From: Bigelowiella natans CCMP2755
Taxonomy: Eukaryota; Cercozoa; Chlorarachniophyceae
Assembly (NCBI GenBank): GCA_000320545.1
Contig: ADNK01001136.1
Coordinates: forward strand, 20,001-47,272
Direction of reading: 5' to 3'
Length of the DNA stretch: 27,272 nucleotides
Both the position numbers and the translations under genes were made by a program. The notes beneath the pieces were generated by a model, which saw nothing but the letters and a program-made list of their open reading frames with translations, was not told the DNA's origin and made no database searches. Shown in pieces: positions 1 to 11,376 of this stretch. Numbering within the stretch: position 1 is the first letter of the stretch; each line of letters opens with the position of its first letter.

Positions 1-130
1 TGCAAATCAGTGGTGCGAGTCGGCCCTGCTACAGTGGCCACTCTTCTGGTATTACTGGTTGCGCTGCTGCTGCCTCCTTTGGAACATTGGATCCTACGGA
101 TACGATGATGTCCTAGATGGGGGGGGGGGG

Positions 131-175
<45 letters not shown>

Positions 176-1090
176 TAACTTGGGTGCGAACGAAAGCTAT
201 ATTTTCAAGTCAACAACCACGTGGGTTTCATTCAAGGCGTGTGCCGTCTGCGAGCTGATGAAGCAACCTACACAGAGGCACTGCTCTTCGCTCGAAACGC
301 TACAACTAGCCCCAAACGTGCTTACCAGTATCGGCGACATAAACAGCCTCGTTGCTGGGATCTACCGCGACTCCGTGCGGGTGATGAAAGGTCACCTTCC
401 TGCTCACTCGCTGGGAAGACAGATCGCCGTTATGATACCCTCTTTCACCGTCAGCAAAAACGCTGTCATCACCACCGTCATCATCGTCAATATCGGTATC
501 GTCATCGACCACTTCCTCCCCCCCCTCGCCGTCCGCCGCAGCTGCTGCCAGGTTCTCTCTTCTTCCGCTGTGGCGCATCGCATAGTCTCCGGCAAATGCG
601 ACCGACACTTCTTCCCCCCCTCCCCCAACGTCTCGCTTGTCGCCATAGCCTGCAATCCCTCGCCCTTCCCTGGCCACTGAGCTGTTGCGTCTGTATGTGC
701 TGAAGGGCCCCGCATGAGTCGAGACCTGCAAGCAATCACCGAAGAGCTTTGGGAACGGTTTTGTCCGGTCTGCTGGATGGCGAGGGGGGGGGGTGAAGGA
801 AGGGTGATAGGCGTTTTCGTGAAGATTGTTAATCTCAGTAATTCCTTGTGGGGCTGAAGCGATGTGCTGTTGCCATCCGCCCCTCTGCGAGCTCAGCACC
901 TGAGAATTGAGGGGGATCTTGATTAGATACCTTTCCTTCGCGCACAACCACCCCCTCCTCCTCCCAGCCGGTTGGCAGTGAGAACAAAATCAAATTTGAG
1001 CATTACCAGGGTTACGCACGCGATAAGGGCTGTCGCCAAATTGGCGAGCCGCCCCCGCCGTCTTTGGTGGCTATGCGGAAGCAGACGCAT
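1..1090 (-). CDS. NHL-repeat (beta-propeller) protein, 3' part outside window
   Basis: Partial gene read right to left. Proposed exons are 1090..931, 772..326 and 112..1 (open at the edge); both introns are phase 1 and the joined frame stays open. The NHL signature is clear across the second intron: exon 2 ends in VAVDPSNEAVYVADTG and exon 3 opens with HHRIRRI, then VATVAG, the usual start of the next blade. Such repeats form propellers for protein or ligand binding. The N-terminus has basic residues (QRRRGR) and a hydrophobic stretch (LATALIACVTLVML), so a signal peptide or signal anchor is likely. Between a possible VSTHAG blade start and the next GVAVDP lies an unusual Asp/Glu/Gly-rich insert. 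The intron 113..325 holds poly-C and (CT)n on the sense strand. The NHL exons are firm; exon 1 and its ATG are inferred from phase and an acceptor behind poly-C. Confidence 0.68.
118..168. repeat. Poly-G plus (GA)n microsatellite
   Basis: A run of about 16 G is followed by some 18 GA units. It lies in the NHL intron; on the minus (sense) strand it reads (TC)n then poly-C directly upstream of the acceptor at 114-113, so it doubles as the polypyrimidine tract. Confidence 0.9.
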
Positions 1091-1949
1091 GCCGGCGGGG
1101 GGCGCTGGCGTGCATCCAGGGCTGACGATTGGCTCTCTGAAGTTGGGACATAATTCGTACTGAAAACATCTAAAGGGGTGCATGCATTCTCTTCATTTGA
1201 ATAGGAACTATTCCATAGTTGAAATATCTGAATTAGATTCATACTTTCTGTACGGGGAATCGACTGATAATAATTATGCTAGAAGGGATAGATCTGAATA
1301 TTCTTGGGAATAATTTCCCAGACATTTTTAGCCCAGAAATGAAAGTTCCATCTCTAATTTTTGCCCAAGTGCGTTTTCCGTGTAAAATAATATGGCTTTT
1401 AATAAAGACAAACGGCAAAAGAATTACGATGTCGCATGTATAATATTGATGCTAAGATTACTTTTTTGAAATTGAAAAAAAATAAGCAGTACTGAAAATT
1501 ACTTTGAAAAATCGACTACCCTCTCCTCCGGCTTGTATGCCTTTCTCACCCCTCCACAGCTCCGGGCTAGGAGTCGTCAGGGCTCAACAGTAAGAACCAA
1601 CTTTACGGTAATGCTTGCACCTGTCATACAGCTATCATTCTCGCGAGCACATGTGATTTCAAAGACCGTTCTCGAATTGAGCTTACTCACGTGCATGGTG
1701 CGATGTTGAAGTGATGAAGTCATCTGCATGCTATCGACGCTTATCCTACCACATTCTCCCATGGAGATCAAAATACAGCCTGTCTTCGAAGACATGTCCT
1801 TCTCCCCCTCCCCCCCTTCGACAGCAAGCACGGGGGTTCGATCCCAGCCGTTGGGGCACGTCGGTTGATGCGGCTATGTGTTATTTCTCAGACTGCTGTT
1901 GTGTACATCCTATTAGGGTGTCATCCTTCGCGACCAAACGCAGCAAATC
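1091..1949. other. Divergent intergenic region, NHL gene / SET gene
   Basis: No gene is supported here. The left half is AT-rich and should hold the promoters of the two diverging genes. A short imperfect palindrome, TTGGGAATAATTTCCCAG, lies near 1303. ATGTCGCATGT near 1429 resembles the motif repeated in two other divergent gaps. Open frames on either strand (for example 1577..1831 minus) lack family motifs and convincing starts. A tRNA B-box-like string near 1834 is discussed under the rejected items. Confidence 0.6.
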
Positions 1950-2361
1950 ATGTCACGCGATATCATCTCGAAACGACGCTACCTGATGCCTCTTTCAGCC
2001 ATAGCTGCCTGTTTTATTCTCCTGGCTCTGCCACTCACAACAAAGGTATGAGACCCCCCCCTCCCCCCCCTTGGCTCGCTCGCAGGCTATCATCTTGAAA
2101 TTTATTATCCTCTCCGCCAGGGGCGATATAGCAGCGGTATTGGCACGGGGATAACGGGTACGTCAGCTCGCAGCTGCTCCAGTCGCCACCAGGGAACATG
2201 CTTGCGCAATGATTGGTTGTTTGGGGATAGATACTGCTCTCCGACAGGTCAATCATCCACTCAAAACCACCCCCTACCACCACCACCACACTGCAACAAC
2301 GACGAACAGTAATAACGTCGCTGAATGGACACAAGTGACGCACTGCGTTGTTGGTTATTTG

Positions 2362-2396
<35 letters not shown>

Positions 2397-3984
2397 GCTG
2401 TTTCCCGTCCCCTGCGTCCCCCCTCCCCCCCCCTCCTCAGATGTTTACTACGGACTTCGCGACAGGCAGAAGACAAGAATCACGAGGATAAGACGGGGCG
2501 GGGGGGCTCGCATCCGCGCAGCTAGCGTGCACGTGCCGCCCCTATATCCGCCCCCAACTAACCGAAAGAGCCTCCGTGTTGCGGGAGGGGGGAGAGAAGG
2601 TAACCTCCCTGCCATAGCAGCTCAAACAGCAGAAGACAGTGCCTCCAATGCACGGGAAGATAACACGGCGGCGTCTTTCCCTTCCGCTCCCTCCCCCGCG
2701 GCCTCATTTGCCAACAAAATTGGTGACAGCTATGGTGCTATGGAGGGGTTGGCACGGTGGGTACTTGACCGAGGAGGGACTCTCTCTGGGGTGAAGGTTG
2801 TTGGAAGAGATAATGATAATGACGATGATGATGATAATAATAATGATAATGATGATGGTGCGACTACATTCTCATCATCCCCTCTCTAGCACTCCTTTCC
2901 TCTCCATCCCCCCTTTTCATCACTTCCCCTGTGTTTTCTTTCCCCTTTGGATTGGGTTTGTAGTTCTTCCTAACGAGATGATTCTTCTGCATTTCGAACG
3001 CTGGTAGGTTGGCCTCACCGAGCTTGGTAGGGGCATCGTCGCGACGAGAGACCTCAAAAGTGGCCATACGGTATGCGAGTGTGAGGAGGAGGAGGAGGAT
3101 GAGGAGGAGGAGGAGGAGGAGAAGCGACGTTTCATGAGTGAATGGAAGAGCACGTGGCGACGATGGATGCATGATAGCTTTTGCAGCTGTGCGCGAGCGG
3201 CAGAATCATAAATTCATTCGTTTTACAGGTGATCTCCACTCCGCTGAGCCTCTGCCCCTCCCCCCTCGCCTTTGAGGAGAAGCACCATCTCAAAGGAATC
3301 GAGCAGCTTGTTGAGGAGCATGGCTATGGTAGACACACGAGAGTGGGCAGGGGAAGGATGAGGATGAGGATTGATGGGAAATGACTTAATGGAGAACCTT
3401 CTCGTCGAGCACTGACTTCCCTCCGCTTTGATCTTGCTTGTCAAAGCCTTACTATTGTTAGCCATAATTATTCTCCCCCCCCCCCCCACCCCGACCCTCT
3501 CTCTCCCTCTCTCTCCTCTTTCCTGCTCGTGTCCACGAAGGAGAGGATTACGTCATGGCTGTTCTTCTTGAGTACGAGACTCATGCAGAGAAAATGCAGC
3601 AGGTTACTGTGCATGTTTTGGTGCAATGCTTCTTTTTCGTCTAAACAACACAAACTACACCACTCGCGCACACGCACAGGGAGGAAGAGGAAAGGGGTAA
3701 AAGCACGGCTCTCTTATGTAGTTTTCGTCGGTTGATTTCTTCCATATTATTGCGTACAGGACCTGCTTTATGGGCCTTACGCGTCCATATTGCCCACCCC
3801 GCCTCTCCCAAGCTGTTTCGAGGAAAATGACGGAGGGAAGGGGGAGGGTGTTCCCGACGAGATTGGGAAGTTTATCGACCGAGAGCTTGCACAGACGTAC
3901 GTCAGACGCCAAGAAACTGACAAAAAATAACCAAATTTTGAGCTTGAATTCGGCGACATGAGAGAAGCAGCGCTCCGAGAGAAG

Positions 3985-4032
<48 letters not shown>

Positions 4033-4845
4033 AATATGTATATATATCAAAACGAATTGAGAGCCCTGGCCATAGAATGCGTGCACGTTCCTTAACGAGG
4101 GATTGCAGACGCGTAAATTGCATGTATCATCATCGCATAGTAGTCTGATTTTGGACCCCCCCCCCCCCTCCCTCTTCCTTCCACCCAACAGATATAGCGG
4201 CGAGCAAGTATTGAAGTTGAGGAGGGCGACTCAGAAAGCCTATGTAATACATATGCTGTAGCGAGTGCTGCTTTGTGAATATGGCCATGGTGGCGGCGGT
4301 GAAAGTGCGTGGTGATCATGATATCTATGCCCGTGTAGTGTATTATATAAGGATTTCCGCACATGTACACGCACACAGCGCGCGCGCGCGCACACACACA
4401 CACATGCGGTCTTGAAAACGCATTTCCCTGCACATCCAGCTTATCCATTTTCTCCTTCTTCTCCCTCAGGAACAGCTCTTCGTCCAGGGGTTATTCCAAA
4501 CCCACCCTCATCTCTTTTCCTCCGAGACTACGACGCTCGCTTCCTGGAGGTGTGTGTGGGGGGGTGGGGGGGCGGGGGGGTTGGGTCATTTCGCAGAGTA
4601 TTTGGCCAATTCTATTTCGATTACAACATAAATGTATTTAACTTATTCGTATATATATCTTACCTCAAGCGCCCCCCCTCCGTCCCCCCCCCCCCACTTC
4701 CTATCATTACTTCCAACAGCAAGTCGCTTGCCAAGGTGTGGAGCCGATCGTATAACCTCTACAGGTATGTAGCTATGCGGATGGTGGAAAACAGTACCTG
4801 CCGTTTGTGTTGTTGATGAGCAATACATCATCGAAAGGGCTTCTT

Positions 4846-4881
<36 letters not shown>

Positions 4882-5412
4882 CAGCAGCAGCAGCGGTAAG
4901 GCTCGTCTTAATTTCTTGTTTTGTGCCCCCCCCCCCCCTTCCCTCTCTTGCGCCGAGTAGAGACAGAAGCCAGAGAGGGGATAGGCTGATGTGGGCGATG
5001 GTGCCCCTCGCCGATCTCGTAAATCACGCGTTGGATGCGGAAAATAACTACATCCAAGACTTCGACGCGGACCCCCCCTCCTTCAAACTGCGGCTGGCGA
5101 AGGATGTCAAGGAGGGGGAGGAGCTGCTCATCACGTGCGTTTGTGTTTTTTTATTTTTTGGCACGTTTTCAATGCTTAGGACGGAGGATATTCACCGAGT
5201 TTCATGGTCCCTCATTCTTTTTTTATAGTGAGGGAAAGGCGGGAGGGGGGGAGAAAGAGAGAGACAGGGAGAGAGGGAAGGAGGGAAGGAGAGAAGGAGA
5301 GCAGTGGATATGTTTGAATACGTGTTTCTGTATTGTTGTGCTAATCGATGCAGATACGGAGCTCATACGTCTCTTCAGTATTTTCTTTTCTACGGTCATA
5401 AGTAAATGAAGA

Positions 5413-5449
<37 letters not shown>

Positions 5450-5663
5450 TGAATATATGTGGTGTTTGTTACATTTGCACGTATTTCTTTCTCAGTCTAT
5501 TATTATAGTTGTCCTTTCGCGTAAGATGGAAAATTGTATCTCGTCGAATCTAAGAGATCATGAATGCTGCCAATGCCATAGCCAAACAAAATAGTATTTA
5601 CCATCACTATACATTGCTGCTTTTAAAGCCCCGCCCCAAGGATGAGGCTTCAACCTTTATATC

Positions 5664-5696
<33 letters not shown>

Positions 5697-7015
5697 ATTT
5701 CGCTCTTTATCATCAAATCGTAGGTTTTGTGCTGCCAAATAACCCTTACGACTTCATCAACTTACGCGTGAAGCTTCCTTCATCATCATCGCCTTCCTCC
5801 TCCTCCTCCTCCCCTCCTCGCCCTTTCAAATCTTGTGAGGTAGTTCAAAAACACACGCAAGCAAGCGACAGCAGAGAACCCCCCCCCCCCCCCCACCCCC
5901 CTCCTACGCAAAAAAAGAAATTCGGTTTTCGGGCAAGTAACACAACATCGCATCGAAGACTATTGATCTCGATGTCCATCATATTCATTGTTATTTCAGG
6001 TGAACGCTGCTGGCAATGTGCCTTTGAGATTCCTAGCTCAAGCAGCGGTCGATAAATATTACACAAATGAATATATGTGTATGTGTGTAAAGAGAGCGTG
6101 TTTTTCCCAGTGTTGCTTTTGTACCGTAAGTTGCGAGGCATATTAACGAGCTCGGATGTCTAGTTCTACTGCGGGGCGTCGTAGCACACCGACCTTTAAA
6201 TTCGCGATTGACAGGCTCTGTTTGTTTACTTTTGGAAAGGCCATACGCTACCCCTCTCTAGATCTTGTTTCCGGTGTTCGAGAGGCGGCCATGTGGGTGC
6301 AGAGAATCCTACAAGGCAAGTGCATTCGAAGACTATTATACAGCGATGATGATGATGGTGGTGATGATGATGATGATGATGATGGTGATGATGTTGATGA
6401 TGATATGATGATAAATCTTACGCGCGATCATGATAGCTGCATGTATGCATAACACAGTGAGCGCATCGTTGTGATGATATAGTTAATTTGTGTGGTTTTT
6501 GCCTTTGCTATCTGCACCCCCCCCCCCCCCCCCCCTTCACTGCAAACCAGATCGCCTTGATTCGTCTCCAACGACCCTCGAGGAAGACATGGAGCTGATG
6601 GGGTCATTAGGCAAAGGTGACGGCAAAGAGTCTCCTGCAGCAGCATCTGTTTTGCAGCTGAAAGTCAATCACAAGCTGCTTCTGGAGAATGCGGTGAGTC
6701 TGCTGCGTGACAAGCGCGCATGCAGATGCACATAGTACATCTAGACACATGACGAAGAACCTATTTCTAATTAGAGCCGAAGAATGTTTGAGAATAGTCA
6801 TCAGAGGTGATCAATTGTCATTGCAACGTGTTGTGTTGGAAATTTCAAATCAGATGGCGCATCTTTCATCTTTGGCTCGGGCGCCGATCTCAGAGGATGA
6901 GGTAAATGAAGCATACATCAAGGGAGAGCTCTCCGACCCTCCATCCCTAGCAGACTACGGCTTGCCCATCGACGACATAGAGATGATCTTGGCTTCTTCA
7001 TCCGACGAAAAATAG
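1950..7015 (+). CDS. SET-domain lysine methyltransferase (Rubisco LSMT/SETD3-like)
   Basis: Protein lysine methyltransferase; the family methylates Rubisco large subunit, aldolase, actin or histones from S-adenosylmethionine, so the substrate is open. Proposed exons: 1950..2045, 2121..2157, 2441..2796, 3008..3070, 3229..3328, 3541..3602, 3760..3896, 4192..4243, 4470..4549, 4720..4764, 4961..5134, 5354..5394, 5724..5767, 6000..about 6076, 6215..6315, 6551..6693, 6854..7015, giving 589 aa with all phases matching. Visible family blocks: MEGLARWVLDRGGTLSG (about 145), LGRGIVATRDL (169), PLADLVNHA with the NH pair (364-365), GEELLITYG with the catalytic-type Tyr (402), then YGFVLPNNPYD. A Rubisco-substrate-binding-like tail with TTLEEDMELM follows. 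Exon 1 encodes basic residues then AACFILLALPL, a signal-peptide shape. Least certain are the ends of exons 3, 14 and 15. The intron after 6315 has a GC donor. Confidence 0.87.
2362..2396. repeat. (TCA)n microsatellite
   Basis: About 12 TCA units inside the proposed SET intron 2158..2440. In one frame they would encode a Ser run, but that frame is judged non-coding here because the acceptor lies downstream, behind a C-rich tract at 2438-2440. Confidence 0.9.
3085..3121. repeat. (GAG)n microsatellite
   Basis: Near-perfect GAG/GAT units at the start of the SET-gene intron 3071..3228. Confidence 0.85.
3989..4033. repeat. (TA)n microsatellite
   Basis: About 18 TA units followed by imperfect TATA in SET-gene intron 3897..4191. 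Tyr/Ile-repeat ORFs over it are artefacts. Confidence 0.9.
4846..4894. repeat. (TAG)n then (CAG)n compound microsatellite
   Basis: About 12 TAG units turn into CAG units inside SET-gene intron 4765..4960. Confidence 0.9.
5415..5453. repeat. (TA)n microsatellite
   Basis: About 14 TA units with an imperfect end, in SET-gene intron 5395..5723. Confidence 0.88.
5661..5696. repeat. (CAT)n microsatellite
   Basis: About 12 CAT units in the same SET-gene intron (5395..5723), 28 bp upstream of the acceptor. Confidence 0.88.
6316..6550 (+). other. GC-AG intron in the SET gene
   Basis: The exon ends CTACAAG and is followed by GCAAGT, which is the consensus of minor GC donors (AG before, AAGT after). 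No GT in the neighbourhood preserves the frame. The intron is phase 1 and joins QRILQ to an Asp codon and then RLDSSPTTLEED. It contains a (GAT)n array (6344..6413) and an 18-22 nt C run ending about 15 nt before the CAG acceptor at 6548-6550. Confidence 0.72.
6344..6413. repeat. (GAT)n microsatellite
   Basis: About 20 GAT/GGT/GTT units within the GC-AG intron of the SET gene. An Asp-rich ORF across it is intronic. Confidence 0.88.
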
Positions 7016-7070
7016 CCCGCGCTCAGTCCAGCACGCGCATGTGATTTAAGTTTTACATGTTGCCCTTAGT

Positions 7071-7076
7071 AATAAA
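7071..7076 (+). terminator. Polyadenylation signal AATAAA for the SET gene
   Basis: A canonical hexamer 56 bp after the TAG stop, at the expected 3'UTR distance. No downstream cleavage site can be read from sequence alone. Confidence 0.6.
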
Positions 7077-7350
7077 CGATAATGAGCAGAAAGCTGTTTG
7101 GTAGGTTGTCATTGAAGGCTCACATTATGCAATGCATCGCACTGGCATGGCGGCGCCCATGCTAGCATGCCAAATCGGCACACTCTAGCTACGTGAAAAT
7201 TGCCGCTGGCAAAACTATGTATATATTTAGATGTATCTTGTCCGCCATTCGTAATCATTACTCGAATAGTCGATATTCAATCAAATACTATAGCGATCGA
7301 GCTATTTTCGGACGCATGTGTATTAGGTTGACTGAACGGCTTATATATAT

Positions 7351-7392
7351 GAGACGGATGTAATGAAAGATTTAAATTTTTTCAATGGTCAT
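7351..7392 (+). repeat. Convergent-gap dispersed element, copy A
   Basis: Begins GAGACGGATGTAATGA and ends TTTTTTCAATGGTCAT. Over 39 bp it differs from the copy at 23731 at about 3 positions by eye. A related inverted copy is at 14447-14490, and weaker inverted relatives are at 7532-7563 and 24067-24097. Confidence 0.75.
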
Positions 7393-7601
7393 CCTGATAT
7401 ATATATATATATATATATATAGAAAATACGATAGTGAATGCACATACACACACAAATGTGCGAGCATACATCATTACCGCAATGTAGCCGCTGCCAAATA
7501 GCTAACCATGGCTACATCAGAATAACAACTATTGAGCAAGTATTTAATCATTTCATTACATTAATAACATCTTGTGTTACTTCGCACATCATCATCTCAT
7601 T

Positions 7602-9590
7602 TCAGCCAACATTAGTCTGGCAACGGTCTCGCGGCCCAGGCAAGTCAGGAAGGTCCCATGTTCCTGCTATCACAGACTGCTGCACCGTGCTTAGCCTTCT
7701 CTCAACGAATAAATCTCTTAATTCGCCTCGCCGCTTCTCGGGCTTTTTGGTGTAGACATCCTGTTTCTTAACCCTGCAGAAGAGGTCTTTCAGCTCGGAG
7801 TCTTTGACATCGGGCTCATCCGCTGTGTCTCGCGCCGATCGTGCGAGTCTAGATTCACAAACATCAGCGCATCAGGTATTCTTCCCTCAAAGCACCGTTG
7901 CAAACGAAATGGCGCGCGAATGGGTTTTTGTTTTTTTAATGTGTCATCGTCGAAAGCTCCCCGGCATTTATACTTTCCCATTTCAAGACGACTTTCTCTG
8001 TGTTCTCTACTCTGCACAACACCGCCTACCCCTCTTGCGCGGCGTCTTTGATCAAGCCCACTGTCATCAGGGCGTCCACGTATCTATTGTTGTTGGTTAA
8101 AACCGACATTAGTGACAACAGCGGCGACGACTAGCAAAACGGTGAATTGAGCCTTACGAAGTGCCAAACACTTCCACGGGATCTTCAAATACTGCCGGAG
8201 GCTGCTCCGCGGCCATTTTCGCCTTTCCATCCGGCTTCCGGTCCGCGCCTTCTTGCTTCACGGTGTCGCAGGCTGCTGAGGTTCGGAGCATCTTCTCGTT
8301 CAGCCTGGCGTCTTTGGCCACGCGGGCGCGGACGCGCGTGCGAATCCAATGGACGAATTCATGGCGTGTGATTGCCCCGCTGCCGCTGCAATGAGTGTGT
8401 CATGTGGAACAAAAGCGTGTGAGTGAAAGTGTCTGCTGCCGGCACGGTCAAAGGCCGGGTTAGTAGTTAACGCCCCCTGATCCTCTGCCCTCCCTACTTC
8501 CAGAAATACGTCACATGTGCATGTACGAGACATGTGCATCCTCATCACCGCACTCGTCTCGGTCGGCTCTGGCAAGAATATCTCCCCTACATATATATGC
8601 GCCGGCATCGGCATCAGCACGACCTGACATTGACGTAGGCGAATGCTTTGTCTAAAATGTGCGCCAAGCGCTCCTCTGGTGACGTGTACGAACGCGACGA
8701 CGGGGCTTTGAATGGGGATGGGGACCCCCGGCGTGAAGATGAGGGCGAGGAGGCCGCCAAATTGTCGAAAAGATTCAAGCATTCAGCCTGTGTTTGTTCA
8801 ATCATCATTCACAAATTGATTACGATGCGATTCGAAAGAATGGTGGTCTTCTTCTTTTGGTTGATTCTCTCCTGTCCTTTCTCGCATTAGCGAGACGATC
8901 GATGATTGGCTGTGGAAGGAAAATAGCGAATGCGAGCGACTGTGGCACTAACACACACACACACGCACACGCATAAACACATACACATACACACATAATG
9001 TACATGTTTTGCGTTATCCGTATTGTGCGTGGGTGCGTGCGTGTGTGTGTTTGTTTGCGTGTGTATATATGTGTACGTATTCATCTTGTGTTTCAACAGG
9101 CACGACAAACAACATACACCCCATTCGGAGCAAAGAAGCTCAAAACTACCAAACGGACGAATTCAGTGGCCTCTAGGCTCCCCGAGCAATCCACATCAAA
9201 CTCGTCAAATTTAAGCGCGGCCCACATCTCAAAGCGATCTACCCGCCCCTCCCCATCGCTGTCGATGTTCTCGAATTGATCCCGGATGCTCTTCAGAAGG
9301 CCGCCTATACGAGCACGTGATGGTGGGCAGGTTGGAAGGGGCAGAGGAGGGCGAGGTCCGTTTTGGTAAAGAATGATTGATTTATTTTCTTTTAATTTAA
9401 AAAAAAAAATGCTTCTTCGCTGATATATGGCGACAACAGAGCAAAACGTATCAGCCGTGTAACGACGTGCCAGATACCGAGATGGACACCTTTTAGATTA
9501 ACTCACACGCCTTAGGGGCTTTTACCCCGAATATCGTTGCAATCCCCAGTTGTCAGATCATTGTCCTCCTTCTCCTCCTCCTCCTCCTCG

Positions 9591-9624
<34 letters not shown>

Positions 9625-11317
9625 TGTACTGACCATCTACAGCGCCAAGCCGCATGAGCGTCATGATCAGGAACCCATTCCAGTCGATTTCGTTGGGTCT
9701 TAGCCCCATCATCGTCCGGAGGAACTGGAGCCGTTTCCGCAGCTCAGGATCGGTTACGCTAGTCTTCAGCTCCTGCTCGCTGGGAAACACTTCCAAAATC
9801 TTTATGATGAGGACGGGGGGGGCGGGGGGAAGGAGTGATTTCATAGATTTAGGCTTGTAAATAGGCATGCCCCTGCTTGTTTGCTACATATATCAACTAC
9901 TACTACTACTACTACTACTAATTGCCAACTACTACTACTAATTGCCAACTACTACTACTATTCAATACCCTTTTGAAGTCCCTCTCCCTAAACGTGTGCG
10001 CAAGTGCAGCAGCAGCATGAAATTCTTTGGCGGTCGCAGCTCTTCTCATGTTCTCGTATAGCCGTGCCTCCGCCCCCGACGCCGCCCAGCCAGAGGCCAG
10101 CTCGATCAGAACGTATCCGTACACCTGAATAGGGGACCGGGGGGTGGGGGGGCGGGGGGAAGAGATGCCGTTCGATAGGTAAATAAGCATCTTGCAATCG
10201 TGTGGTTTTATTCATTGGCAGCACTACCGGTATTCCAACGAGAAGCCAGACGCCAAGGAAGAATATACCTGCGTCCTCTTCGTTTACATCCACATCGGGT
10301 GCCTGTATTGTGTGTGTGTGTGTGTTGTGAACGTTTGCACACGCACGCACGCACGGACAAATGCGTAAGTGCTCTTCTAGTCAGTACTAAATTTTGCTTA
10401 GGGAACTATTTCTGGCAGGGGGAGAGAGACGAAGAGAGACGGAGCAACTCGCTGCAAACCCAGCACACGTGGCCAAACGCGCGGGACGATAATTTCACGA
10501 CGACCATTATTGTCATGATTATCCATATTCCTTTATTTATATTTATATATATACATTATGTTAATATCACTCCCCTCGGCCCATCACCTGCAGGCCGCCG
10601 GTTGAGAGCGCTGAGATGGAGAAATACAATGCCTGAATGAAGGAGTACCTTTCTCTCACCATGCCGAAGACAAGGCCGCATACGACCAACACCACCAGCA
10701 GCCAGCGCGTCCAGAACGCATTCGTGCATTGCAGCATCGGCGGCTGCTCTTGCTCTTCATCGCCATTCCTCTCATCGAAGGCAGCACTCGCGCTTCGACT
10801 CCTTGCTGCTTCACTGTCGTTGGCCGCACAGCAGCAAAATACGCAGTAGAGACAGCTCAAGATGGCGGGCCGCCGCGCGCCGCCGCTGCTGTTGTGCTTT
10901 TGAAATGAGAGGAGCTTTCTCCAGTAATTGTCGGATGACTCCGACGCCAAACTAACCTTGAACCCATTGGAACGGAGAGTTTCGTGCCACTGCGCGTGAT
11001 CATCGACGAATTGCTCAATGAGGAGCTGAGAGATACCAGGAAAGGAGAGGGGGGGGGAGGGTGAGCAGCAGAGGAGGGTGAAGAAGAGAATGAGGGGGTA
11101 TAGGGTGAGGAGAGGAAGGAAGCCGACAGATTGCACAGAATGGGCAGAATTGACTTGATAGCTCTATATGCTCTGACGGCGATTATTATTACCGATAACA
11201 GGTAGATGACGATGCTCGAGCCAATCATCACATGGAATACCGTATAAATTCGCGACCTATCGTCCTCTTCCACGATGGCTCCGAAGCCTACCGACAGACC
11301 TGCCTGCACGATAAATA

Positions 11318-11376
<59 letters not shown>

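Larger units (their letters stand above)
7016..7601. other. Convergent 3'-3' intergenic region (SET gene / K+ channel)
   Basis: No gene is supported. A canonical AATAAA at 7071-7076 follows the SET stop by 56 bp. A dispersed element copy is at 7351-7392 with a diverged inverted relative at 7532-7563, and a (TA)n run at 7399-7421. The sequence around 7146-7172 is rich in GCATGS palindromes. On the minus strand ATTAAA-like AT-rich sequence near 7543 could serve the channel transcript. Confidence 0.65.

Noticed and set aside
306-947. Reading the whole 213-codon minus ORF as NHL protein
   Set aside because: The part right of 772 includes an intron with a C run; the translation runs past the GTAAGC donor at 325 and the recognised next exon starts at 112.
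1825-1860. tRNA-like B box (GGTTCGATCCC)
   Set aside because: The flanking bases form only 3 of 5 T-stem pairs, and no A box, anticodon arm or acceptor stem is found at the right spacing upstream.
2209-2440. N-terminal extension of the SET ORF with a poly-Ser run
   Set aside because: A C-rich acceptor at 2439-2440 and phase-matched upstream exons with a signal peptide fit better; the Ser run is a (TCA)n microsatellite.
3655-4188. Minus-strand ORF with Tyr/Ile repeats; similar ORFs at 11275-11472 and 13673-13939
   Set aside because: They translate (TA)n microsatellites inside introns of other genes and have no start or family evidence.
8300-8782. 160-codon minus-strand ORF over the K+ channel exons
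   Set aside because: It is a shifted frame across two real channel exons and the intron between them; the EF-hand frame fits instead.
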